Shown here piece by piece: positions 36,220-43,913 of a stretch of 64,000 nucleotides of DNA. Positions within the stretch are counted from its first letter, which is position 1; each line of letters opens with the position of its first letter. This stretch comes from Macrococcoides goetzii (GTDB taxonomy: Bacteria > Bacillota > Bacilli > Staphylococcales > Staphylococcaceae): assembly GCF_002742385.2 (NCBI RefSeq), contig NZ_MJBI02000002.1, positions 1-64,000 of the forward strand. Direction: 5' to 3'. A program made the position numbers and the translations under genes. The notes under the pieces are model-generated. The model ran no database searches. It was not told where the DNA came from and worked only from the letters and a program-made list of their open reading frames with translations.

Positions 36220-36837
36220 TTATTCCACAGGTGCCAGTTCACTTTCTGTAACCCACTTATGATTCTGCACTTCTTCTTCAGTATCTGTTGTAACAAAATC
36301 TACCATATAGACAGTCGTTTCTTCAGCTGAGTCAATCGTGGCTGTTGCACCATCCATGCCTTTCATGTGATCCGCATCCAAGGTCACTTCAGTGCCGGGC
36401 TCCAGTGGTGCTTCTCCTGGACCTTCCAATTCTTCATGGATGACCCATTTATGATCTTCGACAGGGTCTCCACCATTCGTAGGTGTGTATGAGACAGTAT
36501 AGACAGTCGTGTCAAAAGCACCGGAAATTGTTGCTTCAGCACCATCCATACCTTGCATGTGCTCTGCTTCAATAATTGTCCGACTTCCGACTTCATAAGT
36601 TGGATTTTCTGCTTCTTTCAAATCTTCAGGCACTTCACCCGAACTGGACATCTCATCGGCTGAATGTTCCATATGACCTCCGGAATCTGATTCCATGTCC
36701 ATTTCCTCCTCAGATTTAGACTCTGTTTCAGTGCTTTGGCTTTCTTCATTAGGCTGAGTTTCCCCATTACCACAGGCAGCCATTAAAAATACAGCGAATA
36801 TGGAAAGAAGTCCTAATAATATTTTGTTTTTTACCAT
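36220..36837 (-). CDS. copL: Copper-resistance lipoprotein CopL (YdhK/DUF1541)
   Basis: 205 residues from the ATG at 36837 (after GGAGGGTATATAC), with a longer frame from 36852. The lipoprotein signal ends AVFLMAACGN. A Glu/Ser/Met-rich linker (residues about 25-70) precedes two DUF1541 repeats, each with AEHMQGMDGAEATI- or ADHMKGMDGATATI- and DHKWVI or NHKWVT. The Met/His motifs bind Cu(I) at the cell surface. It matches CopL of the S. aureus copB-copL-mco island. The upstream region carries a CTGCAC direct repeat, a probable response-regulator site. Confidence 0.88.
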   Translation of the reverse strand: MVKNKILLGLLSIFAVFLMAACGNGETQPNEESQSTETESKSEEEMDMESDSGGHMEHSADEMSSSGEVPEDLKEAENPTYEVGSRTIIEAEHMQGMDGAEATISGAFDTTVYTVSYTPTNGGDPVEDHKWVIHEELEGPGEAPLEPGTEVTLDADHMKGMDGATATIDSAEETTVYMVDFVTTDTEEEVQNHKWVTESELAPVE

Positions 36838-37541
36838 GTATATACCCTCCATTTTATTAGTTATACTGAGAACTTTACCAATAAATTTTGCAGTTTACGT
36901 GCAGATTCAATGAAAAATAAATGTATTTAATCAAGAATAATATTACCGACTCGACATATTGGATTTCAATTTAATGGTTTATTAACCGTGGATGATATCT
37001 CAGCGCTTCCTTCAAATCTGCATGAAAAATCGATATTTAAATAATAAAATCTATAAAGAGAGTAGCGAATATAATCATGATACCAAGAAAATTAATAATA
37101 TAATATTATCATCTATATTTTTAGCAGGATGTGGTAAAATCACTCATGTAACTTCGAGTCACCCTTTAAATTTAAAAAATCTTGACGGTCAGGTGTTATA
37201 CTTAGTCATACATTTTTCAGACTAAAACTTCGTTGCAGCTGCTACTTCTGCTAGATTATTTTATCGAAAGATAGTGGAGATGAAATATGATGGTATTTTG
37301 TATGTTGCAATCAATCCGCAGAATGAAGATGAGTTAGCAATCTAGACTATAAATAGAAATAGTTATGTGTCTAATGACGGCTCATAAGAATAGTGGAAGA
37401 AAATTTTAGTTGTGGGCAAAGTAAAATAAGCTGAATTATTCATAATAAAAATACTACTTTTCTATATAATATGACTAATGAACAAAATGATAAGATGATA
37501 TATTACGATTTATACTGTTGCAGAAAACTGAGGAGGCTTTT
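36838..37541. other. 700-base region with decayed coding remnants
   Basis: No intact gene is visible. Short open stretches remain: FNGLLTVDDISALPSNLHEK (around 36971-37040), a lipoprotein-like IFLAGCGK (near 37120) and ATSARLFYRKIVEMKYDGIL (near 37240-37300). They are in different frames and separated by stops. I do not recognise the source; they look like leftovers of one or two deleted genes between copL and the kinase gene. Confidence 0.35.
36889..36904 (-). promoter_or_regulatory. CTGCAC direct repeat upstream of copL
   Basis: On the minus strand the sequence reads CTGCACGTAAACTGCA, two CTGCA units one helix turn (11 bases) apart, about 52-68 bases before the copL start. The same arrangement occurs at 39671-39687. 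Such repeats are the usual targets of OmpR-family regulators, and one is encoded at 38923. Confidence 0.55.
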
Positions 37542-38930
37542 ATGTTCAATAAATTAGCTTTAAAAATCGGACTTTTGTTTTTTCTGGTGATTCTTATTAT
37601 TGAAATCATGTTATTCTATATCCTATATACAAATCTGGTCGCTGATCGTGTGGAGGAAGTGATGGGGGATTTATTAGCCCGGGGGAATACACACAGAGAT
37701 GTATTGGAAGAAAACTATACAACCGCGACATTGGAACATGTTGCGATTATGGAGTCAGAATCAGATTTTATTGTGGTGATAACAGATCAGAATGGAGAGA
37801 TAATCACCAATTCTGATCCGGTTGAACCAGAAATGATAACTGTTATTGAACATACTGATTATGGTGAGATACCACGAGAAGGAGCTATCCTGAAATCAAA
37901 TTGGTCAGAAGAAAAATATGTCTCTACAGACAGCCCCCTAACTTTTAACGAAACTCATAGCGGGCATGTTTTTATGTTTGCTGAAAGTGATAGCATTGAA
38001 CGGATTATTGATCATCTCAGCCATAAGTTTTTGCTTGTGGGTCTATTGACTTTACTTCTGACTGTTATAACGGTGTTTATTCTTTCCAGAGTTATTACCC
38101 AACCGGTATTGAGGATGAAAAAAGCGACAGAACAATTAAGTAGAGGCAATCATAACGTGGAATTGTATACACATCGAAAAGATGAGCTTGGAGATTTGGC
38201 GACTTCGATTACTTTGCTGTCGCAAGATCTGGAACGTTTAAAAAACGAGAGAAATGAATTTTTAGGGAGTATATCGCATGAGCTACGAACACCTTTAACC
38301 TATATGAAAGGGTATACGGATATTATTAGCAGAAAAGAAATATCCACGACGGACAGGAATAGATACATTAAAATCATTCAGGAAGAAACAGAGCATTTAG
38401 AAGACCTGATAAAAAATCTGTTTGAATTAGCTAAAATCGATCATAATGAATTTGCTATCACAAAAGAGAGGGTAGTATTTAGCGCTTTGATTGAGACGGT
38501 TTTAGCACGAATCCGTCCAGCGCTCAATGAAAAAAAGATAGAGCTTTTCTTTCATTGTCCGGACAACTTGGTTATTATGGCAGATCCCGAAAGAATTCAA
38601 CAAGTTATATTGAATATATTAGATAATGCAATAAAGTATACTCCCGAGAAAGGTCATATCACAATGGAAGTTATTCAAAATAAAAATGAAATTTTAACAA
38701 CTATTTCAGATACAGGAGAAGGAATCCCAGAAAAAGATATACCCTTTATATTCGATCGACTGTATCGTTCTGAAAAGTCTAGATCTCGGGTAAGCGGAGG
38801 GTCTGGTCTCGGGCTGACAATCGCTAAAGAAATTGTGGAGTTGCATGGTGGCGAGATTGGACTAGAAAGTACACTTGGCAAGGGGACTGTTTTCGTCATA
38901 TCTTTAAAGAAGGAGAATGTAAATGAATAA
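37542..38930 (+). CDS. Sensor histidine kinase, probably copper-responsive
   Basis: 462 residues from ATG 37542 (GAGGAGG upstream). Two membrane helices (about 6-27 and 162-184) enclose a sensing domain. HAMP follows (about 185-237), then the H-box [16 protein letters not shown] (phospho-His about residue 248), an N-box (ILDNAIKYTPE), G1 (DTGEGIP) and G2 (GGSGLGLTIAKE). It overlaps the response regulator by eight bases; kinase before regulator is the reverse of the common order. Its place between copL and the copper-storage and oxidase genes suggests that it senses copper at the cell surface. The signal is inferred, not shown. Confidence 0.88.
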   Translation: MFNKLALKIGLLFFLVILIIEIMLFYILYTNLVADRVEEVMGDLLARGNTHRDVLEENYTTATLEHVAIMESESDFIVVITDQNGEIITNSDPVEPEMITVIEHTDYGEIPREGAILKSNWSEEKYVSTDSPLTFNETHSGHVFMFAESDSIERIIDHLSHKFLLVGLLTLLLTVITVFILSRVITQPVLRMKKATEQLSRGNHNVELYTHRKDELGDLATSITLLSQDLERLKNERNEFLGSISHELRTPLTYMKGYTDIISRKEISTTDRNRYIKIIQEETEHLEDLIKNLFELAKIDHNEFAITKERVVFSALIETVLARIRPALNEKKIELFFHCPDNLVIMADPERIQQVILNILDNAIKYTPEKGHITMEVIQNKNEILTTISDTGEGIPEKDIPFIFDRLYRSEKSRSRVSGGSGLGLTIAKEIVELHGGEIGLESTLGKGTVFVISLKKENVNE

Positions 38931-39594
38931 AGTGCTGTTAATCGATGATGAAGAGAGAATGCTCGAACTGTTGACATTATACTTGAAACCTTACCCTTAT
39001 TTTTGTCAAAAAGCAGTAGGTGCAAAAGCAGGGCTTAAGTTTGTTAAAGAAGAGAAGTTTGATCTTATTCTACTGGATATCATGATGCCTGAAATGGATG
39101 GATGGGAAGTATGCAGAGAAATACGGCAATACTCAGATGTACCTATTATCATGGTGACTGCACGTGAGCAGAAAGAAGATATTGTAAAAGGACTCAAGCT
39201 GGGTGCAGATGACTATATAACAAAACCTTTTAATGAAGAAGAATTGGTTGCAAGAATGGATGCATTACTAAGAAGAACAAGACCTGTCAACCGGATTGAA
39301 GTCGACAGACTGTTATGGGACGAAGATCAATTTGAACTATCCTATAAAAAACAGCTTGTAAAATTAACACCAAAAGAATTTGCAATCATTGGATTACTCA
39401 TGAAAAATCCAGGAAGGATATTTTCTAGAGATCAATTGATTGATTTAGTGTGGGGCATGCATTCTGAAACGGAAGGACGTACTGTGGATTCCCATGTTAG
39501 AAATATGCGGAAAAAAATTCGGGAAGTCGGCTTTCCTATCGATGATTACTTTCACACGGTGTGGGGCGTGGGCTACAAGTGGATTAGAAAGTAG
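38923..39594 (+). CDS. OmpR-family response regulator, partner of the kinase at 37542
   Basis: 223 residues. Receiver domain (1-115) with the acidic pair DDEE, the phospho-Asp in LLDIMMPEMDGW (about residue 50) and Lys in TKPFNEEEL. A winged-helix output domain (about 130-222) ends HTVWGVGYKWIRK. An AAGGAGAATGTAA ribosome site lies inside the kinase gene. Candidate binding sites are the CTGCAC-N5-CTGCA repeats upstream of copL (36889) and before the small ORF at 39736. Confidence 0.9.
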   Translation: MNKVLLIDDEERMLELLTLYLKPYPYFCQKAVGAKAGLKFVKEEKFDLILLDIMMPEMDGWEVCREIRQYSDVPIIMVTAREQKEDIVKGLKLGADDYITKPFNEEELVARMDALLRRTRPVNRIEVDRLLWDEDQFELSYKKQLVKLTPKEFAIIGLLMKNPGRIFSRDQLIDLVWGMHSETEGRTVDSHVRNMRKKIREVGFPIDDYFHTVWGVGYKWIRK

Positions 39595-39670
39595 CTTTCT
39601 CATATTATCGACTGCTTAAAAATGTAGATTTTGAGCACATTGCTAAAATTAATTTGAAATATTTTAAAAA

Positions 39671-39687
39671 CTGCACACTAACTGCAC
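39671..39687 (+). promoter_or_regulatory. CTGCAC direct repeat before the small ORF at 39736
   Basis: CTGCACACTAACTGCAC contains two exact CTGCAC units 11 bases apart. It lies 49-65 bases before the ATG of the small ORF, a suitable place for activation by the response regulator. Confidence 0.55.
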
Positions 39688-39735
39688 AAACCATAGGCAT
39701 ATGTTTTAGAGACTATTATTTCTGAGGTGATGCTA

Positions 39736-39807
39736 ATGAGCGAATATAAAAAAGACAGCTTATCTTTACTGGATTATCTATCTCAAATGGATAATCTGTA
39801 TGGATAA
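39736..39807 (+). CDS. 23-codon small ORF overlapping a terminator hairpin
   Basis: ATG 39736 follows an excellent ribosome site, GAGGTGATGCTA. The frame encodes MSEYKKDSLSLLDYLSQMDN and LYG, then TAA. Its second half lies within a nested hairpin: AGCTTATC (39757-39764) with GATAAGCT (39803-39810), and inside that GATTATC with GATAATC, followed by CTTTTTATT. It may be a small peptide, a leader, or the first codons of a deleted gene. The CTGCAC repeat upstream suggests copper control. Confidence 0.4.
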   Translation: MSEYKKDSLSLLDYLSQMDNLYG

Positions 39808-39816
39808 GCTCTTTTT
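39757..39816 (+). terminator. Nested-hairpin terminator within the small ORF
   Basis: Outer stem AGCTTATC/GATAAGCT and inner stem GATTATC/GATAATC, then a T run from 39812. The following sequence up to 40042 shows no gene. Confidence 0.6.
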
Positions 39817-40042
39817 ATTATATGAATTAACAGATACATTAATGACTGTTTTGAAGGGAATTCGGTTTACTCCTCCTTGCAACGATGGTTCTAAGCGAAC
39901 TCAACTGTTTTTTATAACCTTGTCTAAACTAAGGCGTCTCTTATAAGTATTGTCAAAATCAAGGGCGCTCTTAATTAATAATGCAAATACACCTTAATGT
40001 ATATTTTCGTTAAAATGCTGGGTACAATCTTAACCGGAAATA

Positions 40043-40087
40043 AAAGAAGTGGTATGTCCAGAATAAGTTCCGACATACCACTTCTTT
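40043..40087 (-). terminator. Terminator of the copper-storage gene
   Basis: AAAGAAGTGGTATGTC and GACATACCACTTCTTT form a perfect 16-bp stem around a 13-base loop, just after the stop of the minus-strand gene at 40101. Confidence 0.8.
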
Positions 40088-40100
40088 CTAAGTGTTGTGC

Positions 40101-40427
40101 TTAGGCGATTTCTTTACAAGCCTCTGCACATTTGAAGCACGCATCTGCACATTTCTGGCAGTGATCGTGGTCATGTTTTTGACACTCGTTGCCGCATGCT
40201 TCGCAGACCTTGGCACATACTGCCGCCAGATCAGAAGAAAATGGTGAATTTCTTGTCAGAGCCTGTTCTAAAAATGCACAGATATCTGCACATTCACGAT
40301 CCAATCGGATACACTCCGCCATCATTTTTACGTCTTCTTCCCTCAGACAGGCATCGTAACAGTGGTTACAGGCTTCCATACATTCATGTAACGTCTGAAT
40401 CAGTTGTTGATGTTGTTCATGAGCCAT
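40101..40427 (-). CDS. Cytosolic four-helix-bundle copper-storage protein (Csp/DUF326)
   Basis: 108 residues with 15 or so cysteines placed as CxxxC or CxxC along helices (CMEACNHCYDAC, CADIC, CAKVCEACGNEC, CQKCADACFKCAEAC). This is the pattern of Csp3-like copper-storage proteins, in which cysteines line the core of a four-helix bundle and bind many Cu(I) ions. There is no signal peptide, so it acts in the cytoplasm. GGAGGGAT is the ribosome site. It is encoded between the two-component genes and the multicopper oxidase on the minus strand. Confidence 0.88.
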   Translation of the reverse strand: MAHEQHQQLIQTLHECMEACNHCYDACLREEDVKMMAECIRLDRECADICAFLEQALTRNSPFSSDLAAVCAKVCEACGNECQKHDHDHCQKCADACFKCAEACKEIA

Positions 40428-40632
40428 TATAAATCCCTCCTATAGAATTGAATGCACTTACATTAATTGAATACCCATCCATTTCGCATATAAACCGATA
40501 TGGTAAAACTCCATAGAAACTGCACATAATTTTAATGATGATTGTCCTTCTCCAACTTACTCAATATTGTAATTCGTCTAGAAAAAATCAAGAAATAGTT
40601 CCTTTTTTGTTATTAGATTGAAGCTTTGGAGC

Positions 40633-42201
40633 TTACTCTACTTTAACCTGTCCCATCATCCCATTGTCCTCATGTTCAAGTATGTGACAGTGGAACATAT
40701 ATATGCCTTTATTTTTAAACTGAATGGCAATTTTTACAGTCTCATCCGGGGCAACGGAAAAACTATCTTTCCAGCCTCTTTCGTTCTCAGGTGGTGCTTC
40801 TCCATTCCTGGAAAGGATCTTAAATTGAGCACCATGGATGTGGAACGGATGAATCATGCCGCCCATCATGTCAGGTTTATTATAGATTTCCCATACTTCT
40901 GTAACACCTTGTTCCTGCGTAAAATCAATTCTTTCAGGATCAAATTTTTTTCCGTTTATCGTTACCATATCCATCATGCCAAAAAGTTCAATTTCTTTTG
41001 TTACTGGTAAATTCTTTTCTTCTTCCATAACTGATAAGTCATTCATTTCATCAGGTATATCCATGTTCTTACCTGTTTGATCTGTGATTTCAAAAGGTAA
41101 GAGCGTGGCACCATCTTCATTCATTAACGCTATATTTTCATTACCATCGACTTTAGAAAAATCAATGATTATTTCAGCCCGCTCTGAAGGCGTGAGTGTG
41201 ATTTCTTCCATTGAGACCGGTTCATTTAAAAACCCGCCGTCCGTTGCGACTTGTACAAAAGAATCACCTGTATTTAGTTTAAAGGTGTAATTTCTTGCAT
41301 TTGATCCATTTAAAAGTCGAAGCCTTACTTTTTCTTTATCTACAGTTAATTTTGGATTCAATGTGCCGTTAATTAATGATGTATCCCCGACTGTGCCATC
41401 TTCATTTGCTGTTGCTTTATAATTCAACTGTTTTTCGTCATCAAAGACTCTGTCCTGGAAAATGAGAGGAATATCATTTTCTCCATATTCGCTTGGTAAT
41501 TCAAGATTTTTTGAATTTTGGTCCTCGATATAAATTAACCCAGCAAGTCCGTTGTACACTTGTTCAGAGGTTTTTCCTTCCGGGTGGGGATGGAACCACA
41601 ATGTGGCAGCTTCCTGCGTCACTTCAAATTCAATAGTACTCTCTTCGCCTGGCTCTAATACATTATGTGGACCGCCATCGTCATTCCCCGGAACTTCCAA
41701 TCCATGCCAGTGAAAAGTGGTGTTTTCATCGAGTTCATTGATTAAGTTTATCTTCACAGTATCTCCTTTTTCAAATTGAAGCATGGGACCTAGAAACGAG
41801 CCATTATAACCATATGTTTTTGTTTGAACGCCATCAAATATTTCTGTTTCTCCTTTTTGCGCGCGTATTGTATACTCAGTTCCTTTGTTGCTGTCGCTTT
41901 TGAGTACAGGGGGGATACTCAGTTCGTTCTCTCCTGTCGAATCAATTAGACTTACCACATCATCATGATCCATATGACCATTACCCATGGAACCATTATT
42001 CATTTCTCCTTCACTGGAGGAGCCATTCATATTTTCTTCCATAGAACCTTCATTGTCCTCATTCATGTTCATCTCTTCATTTGAATGCTTTCCATGGTTA
42101 GTATCTTCTACAGATGCTTCTTCGTCATTGCTTGTACAAGCTGATAAAACAATGACCATCATCAGAGAAAACAAGCTTATCAATAGTTTCTTTTTTCTCA
42201 T
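40633..42201 (-). CDS. mco: Multicopper oxidase lipoprotein Mco
   Basis: 522 residues. The lipoprotein signal ends VIVLSACTSN. A Met/Asn/Glu/His-rich linker (about residues 30-80) precedes three cupredoxin domains. The copper ligands are in HWHGLE, WFHPHPEG, HPFHIHGAQF and HCHILEHEDNGMMGQ; the last includes the type 1 Cys-His and an axial Met. It oxidises Cu(I) at the cell surface, as Mco of S. aureus does. It is the last gene of the copper cluster. The product ends at VKVE, the normal place. Confidence 0.93.
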   Translation of the reverse strand: MRKKKLLISLFSLMMVIVLSACTSNDEEASVEDTNHGKHSNEEMNMNEDNEGSMEENMNGSSSEGEMNNGSMGNGHMDHDDVVSLIDSTGENELSIPPVLKSDSNKGTEYTIRAQKGETEIFDGVQTKTYGYNGSFLGPMLQFEKGDTVKINLINELDENTTFHWHGLEVPGNDDGGPHNVLEPGEESTIEFEVTQEAATLWFHPHPEGKTSEQVYNGLAGLIYIEDQNSKNLELPSEYGENDIPLIFQDRVFDDEKQLNYKATANEDGTVGDTSLINGTLNPKLTVDKEKVRLRLLNGSNARNYTFKLNTGDSFVQVATDGGFLNEPVSMEEITLTPSERAEIIIDFSKVDGNENIALMNEDGATLLPFEITDQTGKNMDIPDEMNDLSVMEEEKNLPVTKEIELFGMMDMVTINGKKFDPERIDFTQEQGVTEVWEIYNKPDMMGGMIHPFHIHGAQFKILSRNGEAPPENERGWKDSFSVAPDETVKIAIQFKNKGIYMFHCHILEHEDNGMMGQVKVE

Positions 42202-42345
42202 ACTTTACAATCCCTTCTTTCTCCTTTTAATAAAGAACTTGTCATTCCTTTATGTATTAGACTAGATTATAATTTTCGAGAATCCGTGCATAAAATGAGT
42301 ATTTAATGTGACAAAAACTACATGTAAAATTAAGTTTAAAAAACG

Positions 42346-42633
42346 ATGGATTATTTGACAAAAAACCATATAGATTATCGAGAAAAGTGTAATCATATAT
42401 TTTTTGATTATAAGTTAGATGATAATATCATTAGGGAATTAATGAACTGTACTAGTCATGATGGTAATTATAATGTTCAGGGTGTGTATTTTTTAGATGA
42501 AAATTTAGATTTAGACACAGTTCATTTTGAAAAGTATAGAAAAAGATTTGTGATTGAGATTAAGAATGAACGAGCATTTTATATCAGTATTGGAAGCGAT
42601 GATTCATATGCATTTAACTTAAATACTAGATAA
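42346..42633 (+). CDS. Hypothetical protein (95 aa)
   Basis: No family recognised. The frame starts MDYLTKNHIDYREKCNHIFF and ends YISIGSDDSYAFNLNTR. It is soluble and rich in Asp/Asn/Tyr, with alternating beta-like segments (GVYFLDENLDLD, RFVIEIKNERAFYISIG). No convincing ribosome site precedes the ATG, so it may be a fragment of a longer gene. It stands alone between mco and the attachment site at 42.8 kb. Confidence 0.45.
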   Translation: MDYLTKNHIDYREKCNHIFFDYKLDDNIIRELMNCTSHDGNYNVQGVYFLDENLDLDTVHFEKYRKRFVIEIKNERAFYISIGSDDSYAFNLNTR

Positions 42634-42823
42634 ATGTTATTAAAGGTATTCTCTAAAATATTGATGAGATAATAAGTAATTCGTAAAAAACTTGTTAATT
42701 ATATTTTATTCGGAATGCTTTACTTGTTATAAAATTTGATATTAAAAATTATAGTAATAAATGAAAAGCACTTGAAAGGTGGTCAATTGATGTGAATCCG
42801 AAAGGTATTTATTTTTATAAATT

Positions 42824-42872
42824 AACCTCACTTTTAACCGATACGCTGAAAGTTATCATAAATGATGAGGTT
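42824..42872 (+). other. SCC attachment-like unit with inverted-repeat ends
   Basis: AACCTCA (42824-42830) and TGAGGTT (42866-42872) are exact inverted repeats enclosing CTTTTAACCGATACGCTGAA and the core AGTTATCATAAATGA. It is the best match to the rlmH end (TATCATAAATGATGAG). It forms the right end of the metal-resistance module. Confidence 0.82.
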
Positions 42873-42963
42873 TTCCTGATGAGACCAACAAAATAAAGAA
42901 ATTAATAGAAACTGCATATACATAAAAAAGGATCTAAGCAGATGTATGCTTAGATCTTTCTTG

Positions 42964-43197
42964 TTATTCTTCGATATGTTGTCTAATGAAAATCTCTTTA
43001 GTATCGACAGCAAAACTAATACGTGCGCAATAACTAGATGAAGCAATTTCAACACGATTATTTGTAAAGATAAATAATGCGACAACATCATTCTCTTTAT
43101 CAATAATTGTTAATGCATCGTCACTAGTTAAGACACGATAGTCTCCAGTGATGTCTAAATTTAATTTCCATTCTTTAAAGCTAATTGAATTGTTCAT
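42964..43197 (-). CDS. Hypothetical protein (77 aa)
   Basis: No family recognised. It runs from MNNSISFKEWKLNLDITGD to IRQHIEE and is predicted mostly beta-sheet (DYRVLTSDDALTIIDKEND, VALFIFTNNRVEIASS). A GGAGGAATTG ribosome site precedes the ATG. It is a single gene in the first part of the 42.8-49.5 kb module, 90 bases from the attachment site. Confidence 0.55.
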   Translation of the reverse strand: MNNSISFKEWKLNLDITGDYRVLTSDDALTIIDKENDVVALFIFTNNRVEIASSSYCARISFAVDTKEIFIRQHIEE

Positions 43198-43411
43198 TAC
43201 AATTCCTCCGTATAAAAATTATTTTCCAAAAACAAAGTGTTAGAGAAATAAATTTTTATAACGTTCATTACACACCTTACCGTCTATTTGAGTATATCCA
43301 AATAAATGGTAATACTCAACACTAAATGTAAATTTATAGTTATTTCATTGGTTGATTATACGAGTAATAATAAAATAATAATTGTAGAAGTTAAGAATTG
43401 GAGGATTATCA

Positions 43412-43876
43412 ATGCAATCTTATAAAACATATAGTATATGGAATAATTTTTTTAAAGATAGTGATGTTATTATAGAGCAAGACGAATGGAATGAAGATTA
43501 TGAAGGTATGATTATTTCATGTGAAACATTTAATTTCAAAAGTAGGTTAGCTAAGAAAACGCCTAAAAAACCGGGATACTTCGTTGCAATATGGAAGAAG
43601 GATGGACTTAATAAAAATATACCATTAAATGAAAATGATTTAGGAGATTATCTAGTTGTTAATATTTTAGATGATAATCTTGAGGGACAGTTTGTCTTTC
43701 CAGTAGGGGTTTTAACTAAAAAAGGTATTATTCAATCTGAAAAATCAAAAGGGAAAATGGCTTTTAGAATCTATCCACCATGGGTCAAAGATTTGAATAA
43801 AACTGCGATAGTTACGCAGACATGGCAGAAAGAATACTTTTTTGATATGAATGAATATCATTTCAATAGTAAATAA
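43412..43876 (+). CDS. mepB: MepB-family protein (copy 2)
   Basis: 154 residues, with the same SRLAKKTPKKPGYFVAIW core and GIIQSEKSKGKMAFRIYPPW end as copy 1 at 22397. The copies differ mainly in the N-terminal 25 residues and the last 15. Divergence is spread over the whole gene, so this is not a very recent duplication. A TTGGAGGATTATCA ribosome site precedes it. It converges on thrS, with a shared terminator between. Confidence 0.8.
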   Translation: MQSYKTYSIWNNFFKDSDVIIEQDEWNEDYEGMIISCETFNFKSRLAKKTPKKPGYFVAIWKKDGLNKNIPLNENDLGDYLVVNILDDNLEGQFVFPVGVLTKKGIIQSEKSKGKMAFRIYPPWVKDLNKTAIVTQTWQKEYFFDMNEYHFNSK

Positions 43877-43913
43877 TGTGATGCCCAAAGCAAATTTTGC
43901 TTTGGGCATCACA
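43877..43913. terminator. Bidirectional terminator between mepB and thrS
   Basis: TGTGATGCCCAAAGCAAA and TTTGCTTTGGGCATCACA are perfect complements across a one-base loop region. The genes on both sides end at its edges. Confidence 0.85.

Noticed and set aside
36992..37225. An open frame of 77 codons with a lipobox-like IFLAGCGK.
   Set aside because: The lipobox lies in the middle of the frame, no ribosome site or plausible start fits it, and the neighbouring frames are equally broken.
40618..41010. Plus-strand open frame of 130 codons within mco.
   Set aside because: It is antisense to the copper-ligand region of a well-supported oxidase and has no recognisable protein features.
32898..42326. 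TACATGTA at 32898-32905 and 42319-42326, near cueP/copB and mco, as extra CopY operators.
   Set aside because: The CopY box needs two bases between TACA and TGTA; these have none, and TACATGTA is common by chance in AT-rich DNA.
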